Origin: Aquaspirillum sp. LM1
Lineage (GTDB): Bacteria > Pseudomonadota > Gammaproteobacteria > Burkholderiales > Aquaspirillaceae
DNA length: 64,000 nucleotides
Assembly: GCF_002002905.1 (NCBI RefSeq)
Contig: NZ_CP019509.1
Coordinates: 3,219,001 to 3,283,000 of the forward strand
Reading direction: 5' to 3'
Part shown: one piece after another, positions 19,554 to 27,750 of the stretch
Numbering within the stretch: the first letter of the stretch is position 1
Layout: the number at the start of each line of letters is the position of its first letter
The notes under the pieces: generated by a model
Databases searched by the model: none
Seen by the model: only the letters and a program-made list of their open reading frames with translations
Told to the model about the DNA's origin: nothing
Position numbers and translations under genes: made by a program

Positions 19554-21794
19554 TCAACGATAGCGCAACACACGCAGCCCGTTGGCCACCACCAGCAAAC
19601 TCGCCCCCACATCGGCCAGCACCGCCAGCCACAAACTGCCATGGCCAGCCAGCGTCAGCGCCAGAAACAGCCCCTTCAGCCCCAGCGCCAGGGTAATGTT
19701 TTGCCACAGCACCCAGCCGGTATGCCGCGACAGACGAATAAACCAGGCCAGCTTGCGCGGATTGTCGTCCATCAGCGCCACATCGGCGGTTTCCAGTGCG
19801 GTGGCTGAGCCGGCGGCGGCCATGGCAAACCCCACATCGGCCCGTGCCAGCGCCGGGCCATCATTGATGCCATCGCCAACCATGCCCACCACGCCGTGCT
19901 GGCGGATCAACTGCTCCACCGCCAGCAGCTTGTCTTCCGGCAGCAGCCCGGCGCGCACTTCATCCATCCCCACGGCAGTTGCCACAGCCTGCGCCGGCCC
20001 CTGGGTGTCGCCGGTCAGAATCACGGTGTGAATCCCCAGTTGATGCAGCTCGGCCACTGCCTGCGCCGCTTGTGGCCGCACACGGTCGGCCACGGCAAAT
20101 ACCGCCAGCACCTGGCGGCCAGATCCAAGCAGTACCCCGGTTTGCCCATCGGCGGCCAGTTGCGCCCAATGCGTTGCCAGCGCCGGGTGATCCGCGCCAT
20201 GTTGCTGGGCCAGCCGGGCATTACCCAGCCAGTAAGCCTGGCCGTCCAGCGCTCCGCCCACACCGCGTCCGGGCCAGGCGCGCACCTGGCTGACCTGGCT
20301 GCCGTCGATGGCGGCACTGACCAGCGCCCGTGACACCGGATGGTCGGAACGGGCGGCCAGCGCCGCCGCACAGTCGCGCCAATGCTGGGCGCTGGCGGAT
20401 TCATCCAGCGCCTGCCAGTGCATCAGGGCCGGCTGGCCCAGGGTCAGCGTGCCGGTTTTATCCAGCGCCAGCGCCCGCAGCTTGCGCCCACGCTCCAGCA
20501 CGGCACCGCCCTTGATCAACACTCCATGCCGCGCGGCCACCGCCAGGGCACTGACCAGCGTGACCGGAGTGGAAATCACCAGCGCGCACGGGCAGGCAAT
20601 CACCAGCAGCACCAGCGCTTGATACAGGCTGTCCAGCCAGCCGCCCCAGCCCAGCAGCGGCGGCACCAGCGCCACCAGCAAGGCCAGACCGAACACCGCC
20701 GGGGTATAGCGCCGGGCAAATTCATCGACAAAACGCTGGGTGGGAGCCCGGCGCGATTCGGCCTGTTCAATGGCGTGCAGAATCCGCGCCAGGGTGGATT
20801 GCCCGGCTTGGGCGGTGACGGTCAGGGTCAGTTCGCCATAGGTATTCAGGCTGCCGGCGTACACCGCATCGCCCACGGTTTTATCCACCGGCACGCTTTC
20901 GCCAGTAATCGGCGCTTGATCCAGTGCCGAGCTGCCGGCAAGCACCAGGGCATCCAGCGCCACCCGTTCGCCGGGGGCTACGCGGATGATCTGGCCAACG
21001 GCAATCTGGCTGGCCGGCAGCCGCTGCCACTGACCATCGGCCTGTTGCACCCTGGCGCTATCTGGTGCCACCGCCATCAGGCCACTGACCGCCTCACGCG
21101 CCCGCGCCAGCGAGCGGGCTTCCAGGCGTTCGGCCAGCACAAACAGGCACATCACCATGGCGGCTTCTGGCCACTGGCCAATCAGCACTGCCCCGGTGAC
21201 CGCCACACTCATCAATGCATTGATATTCAGCGTGCGATGGCGCAGCGCCAGCCAGCCCTTGCGGTAAGTGCCTAGCCCACAGCCGGCAATTGCCCCCAGC
21301 GCCAGCAGCGCCGACAGCCACGGCCACTGTCCGGCCCAGGCATGCGCCAGTTCTGCGCCCAGTGCTGCCAGCCCGGATGCCGCCAGCGGCCACCAGGGGG
21401 TTGGGCGGTCAACCGGTGCCACGTCACCGGCCTGCATCAGCAACGGGGTAAACCCCAGCGCCCGGATGGCCTCCAGCCAGCCGGCCTGGCTGCCGGGCTG
21501 ATGATCCACCGTCAGCTGGCGCTTGAGCAGATTGAAACTGAGCGCCGCCACCTCGGGCCGCTTGCCCAGCGCCTGTTCAATCAGTTGCACCTCCACCGGG
21601 CAATCCATCTGGGCAATCTGCACCACACTGCGTTGCAGACCATCGGCCAGCGCGCTGGGCGGCGTGGCGGCGTCAATGGCAGGGCTGGCGGCTGGCGCAG
21701 CATGGCCACAGCCGCACCCATGCTGACAGGTGCTCTCTGGAGCCTCAGTGGGGGGAACCGGGCGGTATATTGGTAAAACGGGCAGGTCGGACAT
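19554..21794 (-). CDS. zntA: Zn/Cd/Pb-exporting P1B-type ATPase
   Basis: This heavy-metal P-type ATPase of 746 residues exports divalent soft metals across the inner membrane. Visible in order are a Cys/His-rich N-terminus (TCQHGCGCGHAAP), a metal-binding-like domain with MDCP, membrane segments, TGES (actuator), the CPC metal site in ACPCALVIST, the phosphorylation motif DKTGTLT, SDHPVSRA and GDGINDGPALARADVGFA. The CPC site and the cysteine-rich start suggest Zn, Cd or Pb rather than copper. ATG 21794 was chosen because AGGAAG precedes it; the open frame upstream runs through the promoter. The TGA stop lies in the terminal bases of the tnpB element, so the last residues may have been altered by that insertion. 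Confidence 0.92.
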   Translation of the reverse strand: MSDLPVLPIYRPVPPTEAPESTCQHGCGCGHAAPAASPAIDAATPPSALADGLQRSVVQIAQMDCPVEVQLIEQALGKRPEVAALSFNLLKRQLTVDHQPGSQAGWLEAIRALGFTPLLMQAGDVAPVDRPTPWWPLAASGLAALGAELAHAWAGQWPWLSALLALGAIAGCGLGTYRKGWLALRHRTLNINALMSVAVTGAVLIGQWPEAAMVMCLFVLAERLEARSLARAREAVSGLMAVAPDSARVQQADGQWQRLPASQIAVGQIIRVAPGERVALDALVLAGSSALDQAPITGESVPVDKTVGDAVYAGSLNTYGELTLTVTAQAGQSTLARILHAIEQAESRRAPTQRFVDEFARRYTPAVFGLALLVALVPPLLGWGGWLDSLYQALVLLVIACPCALVISTPVTLVSALAVAARHGVLIKGGAVLERGRKLRALALDKTGTLTLGQPALMHWQALDESASAQHWRDCAAALAARSDHPVSRALVSAAIDGSQVSQVRAWPGRGVGGALDGQAYWLGNARLAQQHGADHPALATHWAQLAADGQTGVLLGSGRQVLAVFAVADRVRPQAAQAVAELHQLGIHTVILTGDTQGPAQAVATAVGMDEVRAGLLPEDKLLAVEQLIRQHGVVGMVGDGINDGPALARADVGFAMAAAGSATALETADVALMDDNPRKLAWFIRLSRHTGWVLWQNITLALGLKGLFLALTLAGHGSLWLAVLADVGASLLVVANGLRVLRYR

Positions 21795-21907
21795 GGGGTT
21801 TCTTCCTGGGCAAGCTTGGGCAGGGCGCTGCATATCGCGTGCCAGCGCCGCACAGGACAAAACCAGGTGGGTGCGGGCCAACTGAACGTGCAGCAGGGCA
21901 TTGGCCC

Positions 21908-21938
21908 AGTAAACACCCTGGAGTGACTCCAGAGTCAA
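21908..21938 (-). promoter_or_regulatory. MerR-family (ZntR/CadR/PbrR-type) metal-responsive promoter
   Basis: On the minus strand TTGACT (-35, 21933-21938) and TTTACT (-10, 21908-21913) are 19 bases apart, the over-long spacing typical of MerR-activated promoters. The spacer holds a near-perfect dyad, CTCTGGAGT-C-ACTCCAGGG, close to the ZntR/CadR/PbrR operator. It points at the ATPase gene, starting transcription about 100 bases before its ATG. No merR-type gene is visible in the window. Confidence 0.85.
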
Positions 21939-22027
21939 GCGCTGCCATGGTCATGGCGCATGTGGCCTTCATCCCGGCCTGTCGGTTTTGCCACACGCAA
22001 GCGGCTCAGCGAGCAAACCATCGCGCA

Positions 22028-22897
22028 TCAGCCGGGTTTCCAGCGTGGCCCCAGCTGGCTGACCATCACGCTGATGACCACCAGCCCTGCCCCGGCCAGC
22101 GCCATGCCACTGAGCCGCTCGCCCGCCAGCCAGCCCACCAGCCCGGCCCAGACCGGCTCCATGGCGTACAGCACGGTGGCGCGGGTGGCCGGCACGGTTT
22201 TTTGCGCCCAGTTCATGCCTATCTGGATCAGCGCGGTTGCCACGCCCAAACCCAGCACAATCAGCCACAAGGCCGGGGTCTGCAGCGTGGGCAGAGGCTC
22301 GCCATTCAGCCATCCGCCCAGCACCGACAGCAACGCCACCCAGCCCAGCTGCACCACCGCCACCCGGCGCGGCTGACAATCGGCGGCAAACCGGCTGACC
22401 AGACAGATTTCCAGCGCAATGACCGCCGCCCCGGCCAGGGTCAGCCACGCGCCCAGGGTCAGGTTCAGCTGCATGCCGCGCGGTTCGGCCAGCAGCACCA
22501 GCCCAATAAACGCCAGGGCAATCCCCAGCCAGGCGGCCAGTGCCGGGCGGCTGCGAAACACCCCCCATTGCACCAGGGGCACCAGGGGCACGTACAAGGC
22601 GGTCAAGAATGCCGACTGGCTGCTGCTCACCCCGGCCAGTCCATGCGTTTGCAGGCCGTAGCTGGCAAATAGCACGCTGCCGATCAGCATGCCCACGCGC
22701 AGCTCGTGCCGGGTCAGCCCGGCCAGTAAAGGCCGCGCCAGCCACGCCGCCAGCACAGCGGCAATGCCAAAACGCAAAGCCACCACCCAGAACGGCCCGG
22801 CCCAGCGCAAGGCAGTCTGCACGGCCAGGAACGTGGTTCCCCACAGTAGGGTGATCAAGATCAGCACCAGATCGGGCAGGCGAGGATGGGCAGGCAT
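22028..22897 (-). CDS. DMT-superfamily (EamA) transporter
   Basis: This is a 289-residue integral membrane protein with about ten predicted membrane segments in two homologous five-helix halves, the EamA pattern. It starts LPDLVLILITLLWGTTFLAVQ, which has the W-G-x-x-F motif of the first EamA repeat, and has the second-half motif VLYAMEPVWAGLVGWLAGE. Such proteins export metabolites or amino acids; the substrate cannot be told from sequence. It lies about 230 bases from the ATPase in the same direction and outside the metal promoter, so co-regulation is not indicated. Confidence 0.88.
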   Translation of the reverse strand: MPAHPRLPDLVLILITLLWGTTFLAVQTALRWAGPFWVVALRFGIAAVLAAWLARPLLAGLTRHELRVGMLIGSVLFASYGLQTHGLAGVSSSQSAFLTALYVPLVPLVQWGVFRSRPALAAWLGIALAFIGLVLLAEPRGMQLNLTLGAWLTLAGAAVIALEICLVSRFAADCQPRRVAVVQLGWVALLSVLGGWLNGEPLPTLQTPALWLIVLGLGVATALIQIGMNWAQKTVPATRATVLYAMEPVWAGLVGWLAGERLSGMALAGAGLVVISVMVSQLGPRWKPG

Positions 22898-23051
22898 GGG
22901 CAGGCAGATAAAAGCGACAGGAATGCGTCAGCGTACCGGCAAACGACAAAAAGCGCAATAAATTGCACATTGCATGCAACAGCAAAAACCCGCCCAAGCA
23001 ACTCAGGCGCGACCCCATGCTGCACCTGAGCGCTGTAGGCGTGCCACCACG

Positions 23052-24515
23052 TCAGGCAGAGGAAGGCATCAACAGTAGATTCCGCATTTTGGCAACCAGC
23101 GCCTGGCGATGCTGTTCTGCTTCACGATGCTGTTGTTCGGCTTCGCGCAGATTGGCCTGGCAATGCGGACAGCTGTCTTCGTGCGGATGGACATATTGAT
23201 GGCAGCCACGGCATAGCGTCAGTTGCTGTGGTGATCTGCCTTGTGCTGGCGCTGCCTGACCACTGTTTTTCCAAATCAGGTTGACCGGATAGTCGGAACG
23301 GGCGGTGCTGCTAACCATGCTGTGATCGTCGATGCGTTCGGTGATCAGGTCAAAGCGACCGATCGCAAAAGCGTCGGGTAGGGCGTTTTCGATTTTGACG
23401 ATACGTTCCCTGAGCCCTTGCTTTTGCAGTGCCAGCACTCGGTAGTGGCAATAGGGATTATTGCCGGGCCGGCCAAGCAGGGAGTGCGATGTCCAGGTGC
23501 AGCCACCACGGCAGAGGTCGGCGTAGTAGCACGTGCGGCAATAACCCCACAGGTCTTCTACGGAACGCAGTCGGCCAAAGTGAATGGCTTCGCTGTGCTT
23601 CCAGATATCTTCAATCGACAGGTCACGCACATTGCCGCCACCAAACCCTACCGTGGCCAGCGACGGGCAGCCTTTTACCGTGCCGTCGGCTTCCAGAGCC
23701 ATGACAGCCTGACCTGCGGCACAGCCGCTCCAGTGAATGCGTTCATCGCCAAAACCGCGCCATATGTGCTCGTAAGGGCCGTAATAGCCGATATTGTTGC
23801 CCACGTTCATTAGCAGATTGTGTTCCAGCCCTTTTTGGTATAGCCGAGCCAAGAGGGGCATGAGTTCGGTCAACTGGTAGGGTTGCAGCAGCAGCTCGTC
23901 ATGATCCACGGCATTGCCCATGGCCACCGTCAGCTGGATTTGCCAGTGGGTGACGCCCAGTTCAATCAGTTGCTCTTGCAGGGCGGGCAGATCGGCCAGG
24001 GTGTCGGGGCCGATCTGGGTGTTGGCGCTGATGGCCAGGCCAGCCATCTTGGCCCGCTTCAGCGCGTCCACGGCCTTGTCAAAGGAGCCGGGGACGTTTC
24101 TGACCTTGTCATGCAACGGTGCCAGCCCATCCAGTGATACGCCAACGCCATTCAAGCCAGCCTCAATAGCCTGTTGCAGCCGTGCGTCGGTCAGGTTGCG
24201 TCCACCGGTCTGGGTGGCGCAATACATGCCGTGAGAATGAATGGCGGCAATCAGCTGCGTCCAGTCTTTGCGCAGATAGGCTTCGCCGCCAATCAGGGTG
24301 ATTTCTCGGGTTCCCAGCCGAGCCAGTGACTGAATGACATCCAGACATTCCTGAGTGCTCAGTTCTTCTGGGCGTCTATGGCCAGCCCGCGAACCGCAAT
24401 GCAGGCATTTCAGATCACAGGCCAGGGTGATTTCCCATACGACATGGACGGGAACATAGTGGGTGAAGTCATGTTCGGTGATATAGCGCAGGGGGTGCTC
24501 TGCCAATGAGTTCAT
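23052..24515 (-). CDS. Radical SAM/SPASM enzyme of the Y-X10-GDL-associated type
   Basis: The 487-residue protein is a predicted peptide- or protein-modifying radical SAM enzyme. The CxxxCxxC cluster motif is in ITLACDLKCLHCGSRAG (about residue 33), followed by the GGEAYLRKDW region (GGE motif). The SPASM part has SGCAAGQ ... GCPSL and CRTCYYADLCRGGCTW (about residues 265-365), enough cysteines for auxiliary Fe-S clusters. An extra C-terminal zinc ribbon (CRGC ... CPHC, about residues 430-450) and a charged Q/E/H-rich helix follow. It is the third gene of an operon with two DUF1842-DUF1843 proteins, which are the presumed substrates. The ATG has a GGAAAG site. The modification catalysed is unknown. 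Confidence 0.88.
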   Translation of the reverse strand: MNSLAEHPLRYITEHDFTHYVPVHVVWEITLACDLKCLHCGSRAGHRRPEELSTQECLDVIQSLARLGTREITLIGGEAYLRKDWTQLIAAIHSHGMYCATQTGGRNLTDARLQQAIEAGLNGVGVSLDGLAPLHDKVRNVPGSFDKAVDALKRAKMAGLAISANTQIGPDTLADLPALQEQLIELGVTHWQIQLTVAMGNAVDHDELLLQPYQLTELMPLLARLYQKGLEHNLLMNVGNNIGYYGPYEHIWRGFGDERIHWSGCAAGQAVMALEADGTVKGCPSLATVGFGGGNVRDLSIEDIWKHSEAIHFGRLRSVEDLWGYCRTCYYADLCRGGCTWTSHSLLGRPGNNPYCHYRVLALQKQGLRERIVKIENALPDAFAIGRFDLITERIDDHSMVSSTARSDYPVNLIWKNSGQAAPAQGRSPQQLTLCRGCHQYVHPHEDSCPHCQANLREAEQQHREAEQHRQALVAKMRNLLLMPSSA

Positions 24516-24613
24516 GTCGGCTTTCCATTAATATTAACCAGCGTGTCACTCTGATTAAAAGGCAGGGGTGGGCGGGGCTGCACCCATCCCCTCCCCTACT
24601 GCAGATGGCGGGC

Positions 24614-25363
24614 TTATTTGTCCAGCGCGCCGATGTGCTGTTTCAACTCGGCCAGCGCCGGAGCCAGTTGGGCCGACTGGCTGATTTGCTGTTCAATTTG
24701 CTGTGCCAGTTGCTTCAGCTGGGCCAGATCGCCCGAGCCAATGGCTTGCTGCACGGCCACGCCGTAAGGCGGAACAGAAACCACGGTGTTTTCCCGTTCG
24801 GCAATATGGGCATTAAGCTGGCCCAGCGCCTGACGAATGTCGTCCGATTGGTCCAACTGAGCCTGGGCGGTTACGGCCAGTTGCTTGAGTTCTGCCAAGT
24901 TGCCGGTGGCGCTGGCTTGTTGCAGTGCAGCGGCATACAGCGGAATGATCGGGCGGTGGGGCGAATGGCTGACGGTTTCTTGCGCCTGGATGGTTTGCGC
25001 CGCTTGGTGCCAGACGCCATCTTCCAAATAGCGATAGTTGACGGAACCTTGTTGCCAGCCGCCTTCAAACTTGCCTTGCAACTCGAAAGAAGTTGTGACA
25101 AAGCAGGCGTCGTGGGCGTGGCCAGTCAGGTTCATCAGGTAGATCGGCATTGGTGCGCCTTGAAGCAGGATGTCGATTACCGTGTAGCTGCCAAAGACGT
25201 CATATTGCTGGTCCAGCGGCGGATTGGTCGCTTGAAACAGCCGGGCATGGCCGGTGATTTTGCGGGCAGGGGTGTTAACCAGCAGGTTCAGGGTGAGCGA
25301 GACAGCACCCGGAACGCTGGGGGTGGTGTGATAAACAACGTGGAACAGGCCGACAGAAGACAT
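24614..25363 (-). CDS. DUF1842 protein with two C-terminal DUF1843 (Y-X10-GDL) repeats, candidate substrate of the radical SAM enzyme
   Basis: The 249-residue protein has an N-terminal DUF1842-like domain (about residues 1-140; LNLLVNTPARKITGHARLF is shared with the upstream gene). Two short helical DUF1843-like units follow. The second fits the motif exactly: Tyr, ten residues, then GDL in YGVAVQQAIGSGDLAQLK (about residue 197). The first is a variant with GNL (YAAALQQASATGNLAELK, about residue 142). No signal peptide is seen. AAGGAG lies eight bases before the ATG. The gene is 58 bases after its paralogue and 99 bases before the radical SAM gene, in one operon. Domain names are recalled from the motif; the function is not known. 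Confidence 0.8.
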   Translation of the reverse strand: MSSVGLFHVVYHTTPSVPGAVSLTLNLLVNTPARKITGHARLFQATNPPLDQQYDVFGSYTVIDILLQGAPMPIYLMNLTGHAHDACFVTTSFELQGKFEGGWQQGSVNYRYLEDGVWHQAAQTIQAQETVSHSPHRPIIPLYAAALQQASATGNLAELKQLAVTAQAQLDQSDDIRQALGQLNAHIAERENTVVSVPPYGVAVQQAIGSGDLAQLKQLAQQIEQQISQSAQLAPALAELKQHIGALDK

Positions 25364-25420
25364 GCTTCAGCTCCTTGCAATAAGTCGTGAACAGTAATGA
25401 GTGAATCTGTCTGCACAGAA

Positions 25421-26044
25421 TTAGGCAGTGAGTTTGCCGATTTCGACGTGCAGCGCTGCCAGTCCGGCTTGCAGCGCAGGCAAGTTGTCCAGTTGCTGCT
25501 GGGCTTGCTGCGCCAGAGCCTTGAGTTCGGACAGCGGGCTGTTTTGGGCAATGGCTTGCTGAATGGCCGGGCCATACATCACGCTGTACGGCTTGCCGTA
25601 GGAGCTGTTGTCAGGAATGACCGGACCAGGCCCAACCGGCAGGTTGAACACCGGGTTGAGGCGAACCGTGGCATTTTCGATGTTGTGCCATTCGTTATTG
25701 TAGAAATAGCTGAAGCTGCCTTTGCCAGTGTTCCAGTTGGGTTCCACAATCAGGTGGAATTTCACAAACACCATGCTATTGGAAGTGGGGCCACCGTGAT
25801 TACCCTGGCCGCTGATCAAGATGCGCGAGCCGGGGCCCATCACTGTCATATAGCTGAATGTGCCCCAGACATCGGCATGCATTTTCAGTGGCGGGTGGAT
25901 GGAGTCATTGGTAATATCTGCCGTGCCAGTAATTTTTTGGGCTGGCGTATTGACCAGCAGGTTTAGCTGTAATGCTGGCGCTCCTTCAAGACCGGTGGTA
26001 ACAGTATAACTGACGGGAAACAATCCCATTGCGGTTTGGGTCAT
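25421..26044 (-). CDS. DUF1842 protein with one degenerate DUF1843 unit
   Basis: This 207-residue paralogue is the first gene of the operon. The DUF1842-like domain (about residues 1-150) contains LNLLVNTPAQKITGTADIT, nearly the same as in the downstream gene. The C-terminal unit has the tyrosine and the helix (YGPAIQQAIAQNSPLSELK, about residue 157), but GDL is replaced by NSPL. If GDL is needed for recognition by the radical SAM enzyme, this copy may not be a substrate and could be a structural partner; that is speculation. ATG 26044 was chosen because AAGGA lies six bases upstream; another ATG lies six bases earlier. Confidence 0.75.
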   Translation of the reverse strand: MTQTAMGLFPVSYTVTTGLEGAPALQLNLLVNTPAQKITGTADITNDSIHPPLKMHADVWGTFSYMTVMGPGSRILISGQGNHGGPTSNSMVFVKFHLIVEPNWNTGKGSFSYFYNNEWHNIENATVRLNPVFNLPVGPGPVIPDNSSYGKPYSVMYGPAIQQAIAQNSPLSELKALAQQAQQQLDNLPALQAGLAALHVEIGKLTA

Positions 26045-26450
26045 GGTCATTCCTTGCGTGCGGAGATTAAAAATTCCATCAGGCATTGGGTGAGGCAAGC
26101 TTGCCCGGATTCATGGCTGTCTATCAGCTAGCCATCCATACTATTTGGCATCGCTGATGTGACCTTGTCATTATCAGCAATGTCCACCACAAGAGGAAAT
26201 CTCAGTTCAGTCTCAGTTTGGTGTCAAATTTGAGAGCTTGATATACGCAATAACACCTCAATCGTACGAGACGTCATGGTAATGGGGAAATATGTTGCGG
26301 GTGTGGTTAATCCTTGTCTGGATATATGCACCACAACGGAGAAAATATGTCATGGCTGGCTTCAGGCGTGGTTCAGCCTGGCTTTCAGCTCATTTTTCAG
26401 GAGGGTGAGTTTGCTGTTCTGTTGGAAATAGCGAGAGATCCAGCGCTTTT
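26045..26450 (-). other. Upstream region of the DUF1842/radical SAM operon, no gene seen
   Basis: About 400 AT-rich bases lie between the HTH gene and the operon. No convincing coding frame was found on either strand. The promoter of the operon is expected here, reading leftwards, but no clear -35/-10 pair stood out. Confidence 0.4.
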
Positions 26451-26756
26451 TCAATCAGTTCCAGCGCCTTCTGGCAAGATAGCACTGCGGTAAGGGTCAG
26501 TCGCTGCCTGGATCTGTGCCGGCACAGCGGGCAGATTGTCGGCTTGCAGGGTATTCACGCTAACTTGAAAAAACTGAGCAAGCTCTCTGGCTATCCGGTA
26601 GCGCACAGGAAAGCCTGTTTCAGCTCTCTTTATCGATGATAAAGATATTTGTAAGTGTTGCTGGGCACACATGTCAGCCATTTCTTCCTGACTTAAATAC
26701 AATGCCTGTCTTAACTTTTTTAGCAACTTGCTATTCAATATCAATCGTCCGTTCAT
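26451..26756 (-). CDS. XRE-type helix-turn-helix DNA-binding protein
   Basis: The protein has 101 residues, with an N-terminal lambda-repressor-like HTH at about residues 8-65: the helices LLKKLRQALYLSQEEMADMC and ISLSSIKRAETG are visible, and the pattern S-Q-E-E-M-A matches XRE proteins. The last 35 residues are proline- and alanine-rich with no recognised domain. AGGAG lies nine bases before the ATG. It is transcribed in the same direction as, and about 400 bases upstream of, the DUF1842/radical SAM operon, so it may regulate it. This is inferred from position only. Confidence 0.7.
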   Translation of the reverse strand: MNGRLILNSKLLKKLRQALYLSQEEMADMCAQQHLQISLSSIKRAETGFPVRYRIARELAQFFQVSVNTLQADNLPAVPAQIQAATDPYRSAILPEGAGTD

Positions 26757-26831
26757 GGCTGATTGCTCCTGCCGTGGATTGAGTGGCTATTTGGTAAGTC
26801 AAAATATTGAGAATTTATCCTGCCAAGCGAA

Positions 26832-26940
26832 GAATACGCTGAAAAAATTGTCACTCCCGCGAAGGTGGTAATCCAGTGGCTTGATTTTGCTGGATTTTAT
26901 TTTTGGTGAAAACAATTTTTCTGAATAAATCAGCGCGTCC
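26832..26940 (-). mobile_element. MITE related to the IS5 element, copy A (degenerate)
   Basis: The 109-bp repeat ends CAGCGCGTCC, like the IS5 element, and contains the family middle (TTTTTCTGAATAAATCAGCG). Its core hairpin is decayed (CACTCCCGCGAAGGTGGTAAT). No target duplication can be read. It is an old copy. Confidence 0.75.
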
Positions 26941-27008
26941 TTGGAGTTTGCCTGCTATTTGTAAGGCCATCTCTGTCAGCAGTCAATTCATTGTATTGCA
27001 TGTTATTT

Positions 27009-27503
27009 TTATTGGCTGGATCGAAACCAATAGCTTAATACCTGGCCAACTCCTGCTGTCAGCACGCCCAACAGTATTTCAATCTCATTGAGTAGAGAGT
27101 TCTCTCCCTTGACCATATTCAGATCGTCACTGATTTCCACCGTTAGCAAAGCCGCAAGCAGCATAAAGTAAAAAACAATAAATAAAATGCTAATAATTAG
27201 CTGGGGGCGCTGATGAAATGCCTCGCTATGTTTGCCATTTTTGTAAGCGTTTAATTGGGTGGCGCTGATCCCCAGCGCTTTCATCTCTTGCCTGAACTGT
27301 TGATCCGCTAACTGGATATTTTTTAAATTACTTGAAATAGCGAATTGCTCAGCAAGAATGCCATCAAGATCTTCATCGTTATGGTTGCCGTTTAATGACA
27401 AAGCGTCCAGTATACATTTTCGTGCCACGCCAGCTAATGGCCCTTCCAGGCCAGAAGCTAGAGCAGGGGCCACAACCTGGAGGGTTGTTTTGATTTTGTT
27501 CAT
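27009..27503 (-). CDS. Holin-like small membrane protein (3TM/GTA-holin type)
   Basis: The 164-residue protein begins MNKIKTTLQVVAPALASGLE and ends LLGVLTAGVGQVLSYWFRSS, both typical of the three-transmembrane holins described for gene-transfer-agent release and found near phage lysis genes. Hydrophobic segments are visible at about residues 103-125 and near the C-terminus; the middle is charged. In-frame ATG codons upstream (27509, 27545) are alternatives; none has a strong ribosome site. No endolysin or other phage gene is next to it. It follows the lipase gene on the same strand, so a role as partner or immunity protein of the lipase is also possible. The family call is from memory of the motif. 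Confidence 0.6.
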   Translation of the reverse strand: MNKIKTTLQVVAPALASGLEGPLAGVARKCILDALSLNGNHNDEDLDGILAEQFAISSNLKNIQLADQQFRQEMKALGISATQLNAYKNGKHSEAFHQRPQLIISILFIVFYFMLLAALLTVEISDDLNMVKGENSLLNEIEILLGVLTAGVGQVLSYWFRSSQ

Positions 27504-27613
27504 TTGCATTTTATGGTAAGGTATGCATAATGTATTGACATCCAAAATAGGGCAATGTCAATTTTGTTAGCCGCCTTGACGGCAACGATGGTTTTTCTGT
27601 GCCTTCTTAGGTA

Positions 27614-27674
27614 GGAGAGCACTGAAAAACCGTTATTCCCGCGAAGATGGTAATCCAGATAAGTCAGTGCATCC
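27614..27674 (-). mobile_element. Short internally deleted MITE, copy E
   Basis: A 61-bp fragment reads GGAGAGCACTGAAAAAC, then TTATTCCCGCGAAGATGGTAAT, then CAGTGCATCC. It keeps both end-like sequences and the core of the 109-bp repeats but lacks the middle. It lies between the holin-like gene and the lipase gene. Confidence 0.55.
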
Positions 27675-27750
27675 TGATGGTCAATGCGGTTGCAGCGCAT
27701 GCCATAGTCTTGCCGAACTCAGAAAGACTGTGCGGCAAGATCATATGTAC

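Larger units (their letters stand above)
17105..19556 (+). mobile_element. IS200/IS605-type tnpB element, right end split by an IS5-family insertion
   Basis: The element holds one tnpB gene and no tnpA. At its left is an 8-bp hairpin (17132-17153). Its right end is broken: GGAATCCCCGCTCTTTAA stops at 18310 and the matching GGGCGGGGAGGAAGTCAAC resumes at 19540 after the IS5 copy. Joined, CCCCGC and GCGGGG form the hairpin typical of these right ends; the intact element at 45.6-47.0 kb has the same layout. The outer boundaries are estimates, since this family makes no target duplications. The right end also supplies the stop codon of the neighbouring ATPase gene. Confidence 0.75.

Noticed and set aside
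21770-22672. 300-codon plus-strand frame opposite the ATPase start and DMT transporter
   Set aside because: Low-complexity H/Q/R-rich shadow; both minus-strand genes are well supported.
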